From positions 685,001-749,000 of the forward strand of contig CP027241.1 in assembly GCA_002999035.1 (NCBI GenBank): 64,000 bases of DNA, written 5' to 3'. The translations under genes were made by a program, and so were the position numbers. Shown piece by piece: positions 9,014 to 17,191 of this stretch (its first letter is position 1; every line of letters starts with the position of its first letter). The notes beneath the pieces are model-generated. The model worked only from the letters and a program-made list of their open reading frames with translations, was not told where the DNA came from and ran no database searches. The DNA is from Lachnospiraceae bacterium oral taxon 500. Its GTDB lineage: Bacteria > Bacillota > Clostridia > Lachnospirales > Vallitaleaceae.

Positions 9014-9732
9014 TTCCGCCGCTCCTCCCCTCCGCCGACAAACTTGGCAAACTGCCTGTATTCCGTTTCCCAGTTACCGTACTTTCGTTTGACATAATCC
9101 AGCAGACTGCCTTCATTCAGCGCATCAAAGAGCTCATAGGAAAAGGACAGACTTAAAACATCGGCCGCCGCAATCTCTTTGGCCAAACGCTTTTTCGTCC
9201 AGCGGCTGTCCGAAAAATATTGGCCGAAGAGCAGAAGCGGAAGCCGCCCTCGTTCAAAACTGAGGCTCCGCCCCTGCAGAGCTTCCCTAATCGCCGCCGG
9301 TGACTGCGGCAGGCAAAGGACTAATTTATCCACGCTCCGGCTCATTTCGATTTCCCGGCTCAAATCAGCAAAGACATAGCCGTAGCCCTCACCGGCCTTT
9401 TCCAGCAAATACTCATACAAAACCTGCTTATATTCGCCTTCCTTGCTGTCAACAAAAGAAGCATCCAAATAATCAAGACCCTTCATTAACGGCAAACTGT
9501 AATCTTTGAGCAGCTGCGTAGTCAGCTGACCGTTGACCGCCAGCCGGAGCAAATCCGCTCTTTTTTTGTCTGCGTCCTCCAGGGTCAAGCCCAAATAATA
9601 ATCCGCCTTGACCGGACGGCGGCTGATCAGCAAATGCTGTTTTTCGCTGTACTGGGCAAAGATCCCCGCCATAAAACATAATTGACTGGTCAGCTTTCCC
9701 CGGCCGGTAATGTCCGCCCATCCGATAATCAT
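9010..9732 (-). CDS. MinD/TadZ-like protein with atypical P-loop
   Basis: A 240-residue protein. Its opening, MIIGWADITGRGKLTSQ, followed by an amphipathic helix, has the layout of the deviant Walker A of MinD/ParA proteins, with GK and T kept but the GGxGKTT pattern lost. YGYVFADLS near residue 120 sits where the Walker B strand (DYVIIDL) belongs, and LVLCLPQSP matches the following strand. The family assignment rests on this order of elements. The start overlaps the preceding stop (ATGA) and lies behind GGAGG. TadZ-like proteins locate Tad machines at poles; whether this one binds nucleotide is unclear. Confidence 0.6.
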   Translation of the reverse strand: MIIGWADITGRGKLTSQLCFMAGIFAQYSEKQHLLISRRPVKADYYLGLTLEDADKKRADLLRLAVNGQLTTQLLKDYSLPLMKGLDYLDASFVDSKEGEYKQVLYEYLLEKAGEGYGYVFADLSREIEMSRSVDKLVLCLPQSPAAIREALQGRSLSFERGRLPLLLFGQYFSDSRWTKKRLAKEIAAADVLSLSFSYELFDALNEGSLLDYVKRKYGNWETEYRQFAKFVGGGEERRK

Positions 9733-10322
9733 GGCCGCAGCCTCCTTTCCTGACCAAAATATTTTTTGCTTTGCCTCGGCAGTGCACCGGCCACTTGCCC
9801 CAAAAGACGCAGCAGCGCATTTTTATAGTCACCGGAAAGCGGCTCCAACTGATAATAACCGTCAAACAAAGCCTCATCGGCAAGCAGCTTATCAATCTTA
9901 TCCCATTCCACCGTCAGCAGCTCAAACTTAGTGTTTTCCGATTTTTCCGCAATTTGCTTGCTTAAATACTTTTGGTTGAGTGCCGATTCGTGGATATGGC
10001 TGCCGTAAACAACGGTAATTTTTTCCGGCTTTTCTCTTGCCAGATATTCTAAAAACGCCTGAATCTCCGGCCGATACGGCGTCAGATAACAAACCGTCTG
10101 CTCCGCCTGCACGACCGGAAGTTCCGTCTCCACCAGGCACTGCTCCTGTCCGCGGTAATCCCGAAGCGGATAAACGGTCAACGCATCGGTATAATCTTCT
10201 GCCTGCCCGGCATAATGCTCGGAATACATTTCATATTTGCCGTAATGAATGGCCGCCAGCGTCGCCAGACTATACACAAATTGTCTTTTGGCAGCGGAAT
10301 CTTGTCCCAATATTTGCATCAT
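9729..10322 (-). CDS. Unknown cytoplasmic protein of Tad cluster A
   Basis: The ATG pair at 10322 is preferred as start (197 residues) because AAGGAGAGG precedes it; a longer frame reaches back into the CpaB-like gene but has no ribosome site. No known domain was recognised. The N-terminus (MMQILGQDSAAKRQFVYSLA) has a loop-then-helix layout that could be a fully eroded P-loop like those of its neighbours, but this is speculative. VVYGSHIH near residue 110 suggests a Rossmann-type strand. It lies 10 bp after the CpaB-like gene and overlaps the next gene, so it belongs to the same transcript. Confidence 0.65.
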   Translation of the reverse strand: MMQILGQDSAAKRQFVYSLATLAAIHYGKYEMYSEHYAGQAEDYTDALTVYPLRDYRGQEQCLVETELPVVQAEQTVCYLTPYRPEIQAFLEYLAREKPEKITVVYGSHIHESALNQKYLSKQIAEKSENTKFELLTVEWDKIDKLLADEALFDGYYQLEPLSGDYKNALLRLLGQVAGALPRQSKKYFGQERRLRP

Positions 10323-10332
10323 AGTCCTCTCC

Positions 10333-11328
10333 TTAAAAGCTTTTTTCTTTGTCGGCGGCAGTTGAATTATTGTTTTCCGGCTGAGCGGGGGCGGTTTCCC
10401 TGTCCGCTGCCGGCGTCTGCTCACTCACGTCGGCCGGTTCGGCTTTGTTCCTATCTGCTTCGGAAAAGCTTTGTAAGTTTTTGTCCCGGCTGTCTGCCGC
10501 TTCTTTTTCTCTCAATACTCCCGCTTCAGCCGGCTGCTCCTGACCGATTCGTTCCTGCATTTTTAAAAACTTTTCTTCTGCTTTCAGCTGGGTCAAAGCC
10601 GCTTCCAGCCGGTTTCTCTCCTGTCCGACAATGGCACTTTGCGCCACATCCTCGTATAAAGGCTGAACCGAGCCACTGACCGGATAACGGACAATGGTAT
10701 CCGGCATATCAACGGCTTTGGGATAAATGGTTAAATACAAATATGCTCTCTCATAGGTTTGAACATCAATTTGGGCGCTGCCCAGCCGAACCCTTTCTTC
10801 CTCCGTTAAGCCCAGTACAATTTTCTTTTTATCCGCATCCAGTCCGCCGGCCTGTTTATGCGACAGTACGCAGTAATCATGACCGCTGGGAAACAGAATC
10901 CTGACATCAACATAATCGCCCGGCAAAAGTTCAGCCGGAAGCTCGGACACTTCCACCTCCTGCGTATTTTGCCAAAACTCCAAATTGGTTTCATAAAAAA
11001 ATTCTGGCTGTAACATTACCCGCGGTTTTAAGGCCACCCAGGTCTTACGGCCGATTACTTCCTCCGGCAGGGTAAAGACTCCGGCCGGAACCGCATCCTC
11101 TTCCACTTCCATTTCCGCTAAATCCGCTTCTGCAATCACTTCACCCAATTCTATCGGCCGACTGACGGTCAGCACCGTGCACCGCACTGCCGGCAAAAGC
11201 TTGTCGGTGCTGGCTGCCTGCCAGTACTGATAGCCAAAACTCCCGCCGGCACCAATCACAATTCCTAAAACAACCAAACCTACTGTTTTTAACGCGCTCC
11301 GAATCATCCCCATCTTCCGCAATGTCAT
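10333..11328 (-). CDS. CpaB/RcpC-like SAF-domain pilus assembly protein
   Basis: The protein has 331 residues. A membrane helix (about residues 14-34, TVGLVVLGIVIGAGGSFGY) is followed by a SAF domain (about 47-115: CTVLTVSRPIELGEVIAEADL, then FTLPEEVIGRKTWVALKP). After that comes an RcpC-type region with LPGDYVDVRILFPSG. The last 100 residues are a charged coiled coil and a low-complexity Pro/Glu/Asn tail. CpaB/RcpC proteins act in the periplasm or outer zone of Tad machines. This is the only CpaB homologue in the window, so cluster B may rely on it. The start at 11328 has GGAGGGATAAGGGC upstream. Confidence 0.8.
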   Translation of the reverse strand: MTLRKMGMIRSALKTVGLVVLGIVIGAGGSFGYQYWQAASTDKLLPAVRCTVLTVSRPIELGEVIAEADLAEMEVEEDAVPAGVFTLPEEVIGRKTWVALKPRVMLQPEFFYETNLEFWQNTQEVEVSELPAELLPGDYVDVRILFPSGHDYCVLSHKQAGGLDADKKKIVLGLTEEERVRLGSAQIDVQTYERAYLYLTIYPKAVDMPDTIVRYPVSGSVQPLYEDVAQSAIVGQERNRLEAALTQLKAEEKFLKMQERIGQEQPAEAGVLREKEAADSRDKNLQSFSEADRNKAEPADVSEQTPAADRETAPAQPENNNSTAADKEKSF

Positions 11329-11482
11329 GCCCTTATCCCTCCTGTCTTACTCTTGATTTTCCCCAAATAAAAATTCTTAACGCAAAGTCAGCCTGAAAGT
11401 TTATCTTTTATTATATGAATGCACTGCTCAACTCCTTATAAACAGGAATAAATCTTTTTCCGGTCGCCAAAGGCAGACTGCG

Positions 11483-12076
11483 TTACTGAAATATTTTCCA
11501 CACCCACTCCCGCTCTTCTTTTTTGGAAGCAAAGGGATCTTTCCAAAAAGGAAAGGCATAAATCCCGCCCTGATATTTTTTACGGAAAAAGGCCAATTCT
11601 TCCGGTGTCCCGAAATTAACCATTACCTTTAGCCGCGAACCAACCGCCTCTTCCAGCTTTTTTATCTCGGTCAGCGCCCGGGCGGCTTTCCATTCGCTGC
11701 CGCTGACAATCAGGAGCGGATAATCGGCCTCGGCAAAATAGGCATTGGCATGACTGCCGATATCGGCAATCACAAAATCATAATTTTCCTTTTTTAGGCT
11801 GGCCAGTCCCTTTTCCTGATAACTTTTGTAATAATCCACCCGCCGAATACGAAAGACCTGCTTGTTTTTATCCTCGTAGCCAAAACCGGCAAATATCTTT
11901 TCAATCTCCTCCAACTCCCGGTGCGAGTTCCATTCAATCAGCGCCACTCGCCCGCCGCTTAGCGCCAAAGCATTCGCCAGGCACAAACTGATATGGGTTG
12001 CTCCCAAGCCCCGATCAATCGTTCTGACCGCAATGGTTTTGACAATCCGGTTTTGCTTTTTCTCCTGCCCAAACAT
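11483..12076 (-). CDS. TadZ/CpaE-like protein with degenerate P-loop
   Basis: A 197-residue protein shaped like a short MinD/TadZ ATPase. After a basic tip comes VRTIDRGLGATHISLCLANA near residues 17-37: the canonical KGGVGKTT is replaced by DRGLGATHI, so the P-loop lysine is missing. VALIEWNSH follows where MinD has its VLLIDLD strand, and FVIADIGSHANAYF sits at the Walker B position. Loss of the catalytic Lys is known for TadZ-like proteins, which act as polar markers and not as ATPases. The start at 12076 follows AAAGGAGA. It lies between the kinase fusion and the CpaB gene. Confidence 0.75.
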   Translation of the reverse strand: MFGQEKKQNRIVKTIAVRTIDRGLGATHISLCLANALALSGGRVALIEWNSHRELEEIEKIFAGFGYEDKNKQVFRIRRVDYYKSYQEKGLASLKKENYDFVIADIGSHANAYFAEADYPLLIVSGSEWKAARALTEIKKLEEAVGSRLKVMVNFGTPEELAFFRKKYQGGIYAFPFWKDPFASKKEEREWVWKIFQ

Positions 12077-12274
12077 GAGGCCCGTCTCCTTTCATCCCTA
12101 TGTTTATCCAATCTCATTAAAAGTAACTTATCTTACTCAACTTTCCCCTGATTGAAAGCTTTGCTTGTTGCCCAGGTATCATTCAGTTACGCAAAAAGGA
12201 AAAGTTTTTTTGCAAACCCTAAATATCAAAATGCTCTGTTTGGCACAAGCTCTCAACTGACTTTACCAGCAGCT

Positions 12275-13684
12275 TTATTTTTGGGGATTGAACCAAACTA
12301 TCCCCTGTATTTTGGTCCTTATCTTATCAAAAATGGGCGCCGCCTCCGCCTGCTGCTTTTCCTCCTGTCCGCTCTCAGCAAAGGCGCGCATACTTTTTTG
12401 ATAAGGAAACAGTTCAAACCTTGTGTCCGGATACTCGCACTTTAACTCGGCTAAGCGGCTCTCATCCGCCAAGTTTAAAATAAAGCAGCCATCAATCAGT
12501 TTTTCATTAAAAATCACTTCATCTAAATCGACCATATCCCAAGCGGCACCGGCCACGACAAATCGAAGCTGTTCCTGAAACGGCCGCAGGATTTTGCGCT
12601 TCTCTTGAGTCAAAAGTCCGTAATCAATGAAAATCCGGTCGTATTCCTGCCATTTCAGCGGTAGCCTGTTATCCTTATTGCCTGGAAAAATCTCCAGGTC
12701 GTTAAGCATAAAGGAATCCTTTTTTACCTGCACTTCCGAGGAAGTATAAACTAATTTGGCAATCTGCTGGCTTTCACTCCAGTCCAATAAAGCTGTTTTT
12801 CCGCCTTCAGCCGCCGCCCGAAAGGCATGAGCACAGGCAACAAAGCTCGTGCCCACTCCCCGCCGAATGCCCAAATACACTTCGGCCTGCTCCGGCAGCG
12901 TCGCCGGCCCTGCTTCCTTTTGCTGCAATTCCTTTAACTGTCCGCAGATTTCGCTGAAACTGTCCGGTCGCCTCTCCCGCTGCGGTTCGCTGCAGCGATA
13001 AATCAGCGCAATTAAGTCCTCGGCATAGAACTTACTCCAATTTTCCGGCTCCAGCCGCTTGTAGGGCGGATCACTGATTTTATGGCGGCTGATTAAATAA
13101 TATAAGGTCATGCCGTAAGCATAAATATCCGATTTTTCATCACTGCGCAGCACCCCAAACTGTTCCGGCGCAGCGTAAGCCTTTGTGCCCAAGAAAAGTG
13201 TGTCTTTTTTCCTTTCCGGTGTGGCATAACGGGCGATACCAAAATCAATTAAAAACAGGTTCTGATTTTGATCCAAAATAATATTTTCCGGCTTTAAATC
13301 CCGGTAAATAATCGGATTTTCCAGCCCTTCATGCAGATAGCGCAAAACCTCCGCCAGCTGTTCGGCAACCCGCAGTACCTCGGCTTCTTCTATTCTTTCC
13401 TTGCCGGCCGCCCATTCTTCCAAGTTTTGCCCCTCGGCATACTCGCGAATTAAAAAAATAAAGTCATCATCCTCAAGCACATCAATAATTTTGGGGATAT
13501 TGGCATGCGACAGCTCCTTTAAAATGTCCACTTCCGCCAACTGAAAGTTTTCCTGTTTTTTCATCTGCTTGATAATCCGCTTGCTATGTAAGCTTTGATT
13601 TTCCGTCAAATAGACCGTATTGTTTTCGCTTTGATGCAAACATTCCAAAATTAGGTATTTCCCGCAAATTATCTGTCTTTCCAT
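12275..13684 (-). CDS. Ser/Thr protein kinase fused to a degenerate TadZ/MinD-like domain
   Basis: The protein has 469 residues from the ATG at 13684; a start three codons upstream is possible but lies too close to the AGGAG site. Residues about 5-255 form a Hanks-type kinase with Lys39, Glu in EVDILKEL, YRDLKPEN at 127-134 (Tyr for His), DFG at 147-149 and APE at 172-174, so catalysis looks intact. From about 268 a second domain starts LGIRRGVGTSFVACAHAF, a MinD-like P-loop with Thr in place of Lys, followed by TALLDWSES and YDRIFIDYG. It is the first gene of cluster A, directly behind the shared promoter. It may phosphorylate pilus components and be localised by its own TadZ-like tail. Confidence 0.85.
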   Translation of the reverse strand: MERQIICGKYLILECLHQSENNTVYLTENQSLHSKRIIKQMKKQENFQLAEVDILKELSHANIPKIIDVLEDDDFIFLIREYAEGQNLEEWAAGKERIEEAEVLRVAEQLAEVLRYLHEGLENPIIYRDLKPENIILDQNQNLFLIDFGIARYATPERKKDTLFLGTKAYAAPEQFGVLRSDEKSDIYAYGMTLYYLISRHKISDPPYKRLEPENWSKFYAEDLIALIYRCSEPQRERRPDSFSEICGQLKELQQKEAGPATLPEQAEVYLGIRRGVGTSFVACAHAFRAAAEGGKTALLDWSESQQIAKLVYTSSEVQVKKDSFMLNDLEIFPGNKDNRLPLKWQEYDRIFIDYGLLTQEKRKILRPFQEQLRFVVAGAAWDMVDLDEVIFNEKLIDGCFILNLADESRLAELKCEYPDTRFELFPYQKSMRAFAESGQEEKQQAEAAPIFDKIRTKIQGIVWFNPQK

Positions 13685-13762
13685 TCCGCCCATTCTCCTA
13701 ATTGATTTAATTCAAAATCCCTAACTTATAATCTTATTACCTTATTATTTTATCGCTTTTTT

Positions 13763-13805
13763 ATTGTATCATATTCTTTCTTAAAAGTCGTCCACAAATT
13801 GTGGA
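13763..13805 (-). promoter_or_regulatory. Shared-type promoter of Tad cluster A
   Basis: Read on the minus strand, a perfect 7-1-7 palindrome (plus strand TCCACAAATTGTGGA, 13791-13805) is followed by CGACTT, 13 bases and the extended -10 TGATACAAT (13771-13763). The same parts with the same spacing stand before Tad cluster B and both Rpn genes. No good TTGACA -35 is visible, and the palindrome centre falls near -41, which suggests activator dependence. The first codon is about 75 bases downstream. Confidence 0.75.
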
Positions 13806-14071
13806 AATTATATTATTTTTTCTAAAATTCCCCTCATTTTGTTGTCTGTATTTCCTTTTGTTATTGCTTTTTCCCCGCTTTTATAATTATTTAGTTCTAT
13901 TTTTTTCGATTTTGAAGCAAAAAATACAGGAAAGTTTTCCTATAATATATTCACTGACATATTAAAATTCTTTTCTTTTTCCTCTTTAATCTAAAAATAT
14001 TTTTTCAACACCGCTTATTTCAGGAATTTAAGCTTATTCAAAAAAGAAAACCACAAAAATTGTTTGCAACA
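13806..14071. other. AT-rich non-coding stretch
   Basis: Between the cluster A promoter and the znu terminator the DNA is strongly AT-rich with T runs. I see no gene, repeat or RNA in it. With the 5' leader of the kinase gene it makes up a 445-bp gap. Confidence 0.6.
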
Positions 14072-14107
14072 AAAAACAGGATATATTTCCTATATACCCT
14101 GTTTTTA
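14072..14107 (-). terminator. Intrinsic terminator of znuABC
   Basis: Downstream of znuB on the minus strand, arms AAAACAGG-GTATATA and TATAT-CCTGTTTT form a hairpin with a two-base bulge and a run of six T after it. Coordinates may be off by a base or two. Confidence 0.75.
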
Positions 14108-14129
14108 TATTTTTTCGTTTTCTGTTTTC

Positions 14130-14975
14130 TCAGTTTTCTGTTTTCTCGTTTTTTTCTCGGCGCTGCCGGCGGCCGGCCACATACTTGCCGGTAAAAGCAA
14201 TTAAATAGGAAAGAACCGCCAGCAAAATAATGGTCGCTCCCGAAGGAATATTCATTTTATAGGATAAGGTCAGCCCCGCCAAGTTAAAAAGAATCCCCAA
14301 AATACCGGACCCAATCATCACCCGGCTTAAACGATTGGTAAATAACTTGATAATCGCCGGCGGCGCAGTCAGCATGGCAATTGACAAGATAATGCCGACC
14401 ACTTTGATTAAAATCACAATACTGATGGAAATCATCAAAAACAAAAGAAATTCCAAACCGCCGGTTCGAATTCCCATAATCCCGGCATACTCCTCGTCAA
14501 ACAAATAAATCTTCCAATAGTTATATAAGGAAAAGACTATCAGCAGCACCGCCAGGCTCAGACCAATCATTACCCGCAAATACAGACTGTTGACTGTCAA
14601 AATATCGCCGAACAAATACGAAGTCATATCGGGCGGGTATCCCGGCGTCAGCGCGATAAACAAAATTCCCAGCGCCATTCCCGCCGCCCACAGCATACTG
14701 ATTAAAGTATCTTCATTGGTATTGCTCCGTTTTCGGATTTGAGCGACACTAAAGGCGGACAGCACCGCAAAGCCAATCCCGCCAAAAATCGGCTCAAAAC
14801 CCAGCAAATACCCCAGTCCGATGCCGCCGAAAGAAGCATGCGCAATCCCGCCGCTGAAACTGACCAGCTTTTTTTCCACAATGATCGTGCCTACAATACC
14901 GCAGACCACACTGGCAAACAAAGCCGTTAAAAAGGCGTTTTGCAGAAAAGTATATTTAAAAATGGCTTCTATCAT
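14130..14975 (-). CDS. znuB: Zinc/manganese ABC transporter permease
   Basis: The protein has 281 residues from the ATG at 14975 (MIEAIFKYTFLQNAFLTALF); a longer frame exists but would add a basic tail overlapping znuC deeply. It is a typical ABC-3 family permease with about eight helices, including FSGGIAHASFGGIGLGYLLG and the SLYNYWKIYLFDEEYAGIMGIRT loop. It forms the membrane channel for the metal carried by ZnuA. It overlaps znuC by 20 bp. The binding protein's His-rich segment and the Zur-type operator upstream favour zinc over manganese. Confidence 0.9.
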   Translation of the reverse strand: MIEAIFKYTFLQNAFLTALFASVVCGIVGTIIVEKKLVSFSGGIAHASFGGIGLGYLLGFEPIFGGIGFAVLSAFSVAQIRKRSNTNEDTLISMLWAAGMALGILFIALTPGYPPDMTSYLFGDILTVNSLYLRVMIGLSLAVLLIVFSLYNYWKIYLFDEEYAGIMGIRTGGLEFLLFLMISISIVILIKVVGIILSIAMLTAPPAIIKLFTNRLSRVMIGSGILGILFNLAGLTLSYKMNIPSGATIILLAVLSYLIAFTGKYVAGRRQRREKNEKTEN

Positions 14976-15651
14976 TTTCTTCCCTTTCCCCGGCCGCAAG
15001 GGCCTGCCACATCGCCGCCGGCATCGCCTTAATCGTTTTGTCAACATACACGAAGCGGGAAATAAAAGCCGCCGCGTCGAGCTGGTCATGGGTAATCATT
15101 AAGATGGTGATATTTTTATTCAGCTCCGTCAAAAGCTGATAAATTTCTTTTTTTGACACTTCATCAACCCCGGCCGTCGGCTCGTCCAGCACCAGAATCG
15201 TCGGATGGTTCATCAGCGCTCTGGCGACCAGCACTCTTTGCATCTGCCCACCGGACAGCTCGCCGATTTGCCGGTTTTTCAACTCCAGGATGCCCAGTCG
15301 CTTCATCACAAATTTGGCATGTTCCTTTTCATGTTTGGTAAAGCGATGCCCCCAGGTAATCCGCTTCGGCAAATGCCCGAGCAGGATAACTTCCATCACC
15401 GTAATCGGAAACTTCCGGTCAAAGGTCGTCAGCTGCGGCACATAGCCCAGTGTCTGCCCCGGATCCAGCTCAATCGTCCCCTGCACCGGCCGAATAATAC
15501 CCAAAATCGCTTTAATCAGTGTCGTCTTTCCGCCGCCATTGGGACCGATAATGCCGATAAATTCACAGGGCTCGACCGCTAAGTCGGCATTGGTTAAGGC
15601 CACTGTCTTACCATAATTTACTTGTACTCCGCTGACTTTTAAAATCGGCAT
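14956..15651 (-). CDS. znuC: Zinc ABC transporter ATP-binding protein
   Basis: A 231-residue ABC ATPase of normal length. Walker A is GPNGGGKTTLIK (residues about 36-47), the signature is LSGGQMQRV, Walker B is TILVLDEPTAGVD and the switch His lies in LMITHD. The region between Walker A and the signature (LGYVPQLTTFDRKFPITVMEVIL) matches metal-importer ATPases. It lies between znuA and znuB in the same orientation and overlaps znuB, which fits a three-gene importer. Confidence 0.93.
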   Translation of the reverse strand: MPILKVSGVQVNYGKTVALTNADLAVEPCEFIGIIGPNGGGKTTLIKAILGIIRPVQGTIELDPGQTLGYVPQLTTFDRKFPITVMEVILLGHLPKRITWGHRFTKHEKEHAKFVMKRLGILELKNRQIGELSGGQMQRVLVARALMNHPTILVLDEPTAGVDEVSKKEIYQLLTELNKNITILMITHDQLDAAAFISRFVYVDKTIKAMPAAMWQALAAGEREENDRSHF

Positions 15652-15772
15652 AGCCCTGTCCTTTCCGCTCTTTCCTTGCTTTTCTGTTTTTCGTTTTTCC
15701 TATTGTAACCCGATTTTCCGGTAAAAGCAATCCTAAAATAGCAGGCACATCGACAAATCTTACTATTTTCGC

Positions 15773-17071
15773 CTATTTTAAAGCGGCACTGAAAACTTCA
15801 CTTAATTTTTCCAGATTTTCCAAATAATTCGGCGCCAGCGGTTCTAATTCCATAACTTCGCCGCCGATTTCCGAGGCGATGGTTTTGGCCTGATTATTGT
15901 CAAACTCCTTTTGATAGAAAACGACTTTGATATTGTTGTCCTTGGCATAGTCAATGACCGCTTTCAAATGCTCGGCTGTTGCCTGCTTGCCTTCTTTTTC
16001 AATCGAAACCTGCATTAAACCGTAATCATCGGCAAAATAGCCCATGGACGGATGCATGATAATAAAGCTGTTTGCCTTGGCTTGCGATAATGTATCCTCT
16101 AATTTTTTATCGGTTTCTCTCAGCTTCTGCAAATATTCCTCGGCATTGCGGCGATAGGTCTCGGCATTCTTGTCATCCGCCGCTATCAAGGCATCCCGAA
16201 TGGCCTCGACCATGACCACTGCCCGCTTCGGCGACATCCAGACATGCGGGTCCCGGCCGCTGTGATGATGATGCTCATGTTCTTCTTCGCTTTCGTGGTC
16301 ATGGGCGTGTTTATGCTCGGCTTCTTCTTTATGCTCATGCGCGTGATCATGGTCAGCTTCTTCTTTATGTCCATGAGCTCGATCATGCTCAGCTTCTTCT
16401 TTGTGATCCGAACTATGCTGATGAGAAACGGCTTCTTTATGCTCATGACCTGTTTCTTCTTTATGTGCATGGTCAGCCGATTCCTCCTTATGCTCTGCCG
16501 CCGCTTCTTTATCATGATTATGCGCCGGTTCTGCCACCTCCTTATGATCGTGATCATGAGCCGCTTCTTCCTTATGATTATGCTCGTGTTCGTGGCTGTG
16601 CTCATGGTCGTGGTCATGTTCCTCTTCGCCAAAAGACAGCTCCGGATATTTGGCCGCCGCTGCTGCTGCCAAATCAACTATCTTTGCCTTCGTCGCTGTA
16701 TTCGGAATAATTCCTTCCACCTCAACCGGCACGGAAATTGTAAAATATAAATCCGCTTCTTCCAGGGCAATCATTTCCTTCGGACTGGCCTGATAAACTT
16801 CCGGACTGGCTCCCGGAGGCAGCAGCGCCGTCACTTCCGCTAAATCGCCGGCCACCGCCTTGACCCATTCCACCTGCGGCAAAATCGTTACCACTGTCTT
16901 TAATTTTGTTTCTGCCTTAGTTTCGGTTTTCGACTCCGTTTGGCTTGCCGCCATTTGCTTATTTTCCGCCTGCGGCGCACTCTTTGCCTCTTTTTTGCCA
17001 GCCTCACTGCCGCAGCCTGCCAGTGCTATAACTAACAGCAAAGCCATCATTATACTAAATAATCTTTTCAT
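15773..17071 (-). CDS. znuA: Zinc-binding lipoprotein with a very long His-rich loop
   Basis: A 432-residue cluster A-1 solute-binding protein. The lipobox LALAGC puts the lipid on Cys20. A low-complexity linker (residues 22-57) is followed by the N-lobe (VVTILPQVEWVKAVAGD, LLPPGASPEVYQ). Then comes a loop of roughly 115 residues (about 150-270) made almost entirely of HDHEH/EHKEEA repeats, far longer than in most homologues. The C-lobe starts GRDPHVWMSPKRA and holds IIMHPSMGYFADDYGL. The loop probably senses or buffers zinc. The start at 17071 follows GGGAGGAAAGA. An operator and a strong promoter lie just upstream. Confidence 0.93.
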   Translation of the reverse strand: MKRLFSIMMALLLVIALAGCGSEAGKKEAKSAPQAENKQMAASQTESKTETKAETKLKTVVTILPQVEWVKAVAGDLAEVTALLPPGASPEVYQASPKEMIALEEADLYFTISVPVEVEGIIPNTATKAKIVDLAAAAAAKYPELSFGEEEHDHDHEHSHEHEHNHKEEAAHDHDHKEVAEPAHNHDKEAAAEHKEESADHAHKEETGHEHKEAVSHQHSSDHKEEAEHDRAHGHKEEADHDHAHEHKEEAEHKHAHDHESEEEHEHHHHSGRDPHVWMSPKRAVVMVEAIRDALIAADDKNAETYRRNAEEYLQKLRETDKKLEDTLSQAKANSFIIMHPSMGYFADDYGLMQVSIEKEGKQATAEHLKAVIDYAKDNNIKVVFYQKEFDNNQAKTIASEIGGEVMELEPLAPNYLENLEKLSEVFSAALK

Positions 17072-17122
17072 TCTTTCCTCCCTGACGCACTTTTTAATGA
17101 AAGTCGTCCTTTTTTAATTTTT

Positions 17123-17137
17123 TGCAAATCATTTGCA
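17123..17137 (-). promoter_or_regulatory. Zur/Fur-family operator of znuABC
   Basis: A perfect 7-1-7 inverted repeat, TGCAAAT-C-ATTTGCA, the usual geometry for Fur-superfamily sites. It lies about 13-27 bases after the expected transcription start and in front of a zinc importer, so Zur repression is the natural reading. Confidence 0.75.
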
Positions 17138-17156
17138 TTTGCATTTCCAAGAAAAC

Positions 17157-17184
17157 ATTATACCACCACCTCACTAAATGTCAA
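17157..17184 (-). promoter_or_regulatory. Sigma-A promoter of znuABC
   Basis: On the minus strand TTGACA (17184-17179), a 16-base spacer and TATAAT (17162-17157), preceded by TGG as an extended -10. Both hexamers are perfect matches. Transcription would run through the operator at 17123-17137 into znuA. Confidence 0.85.
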
Positions 17185-17191
17185 GTAGAAA

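Noticed and set aside
16244-16750. Long Met/Phe-rich plus-strand reading frame
   Set aside because: It is the complement of the His-rich repeats of znuA; its composition follows from CAT/ATG codons on the other strand and it has no ribosome site.
17101-17109. Fifth copy of the shared promoter before znuA (AAGTCGTCC)
   Set aside because: The palindrome and the -10 are missing and a perfect TTGACA/TATAAT promoter lies just upstream, so the nine-base match is probably chance or a relic.
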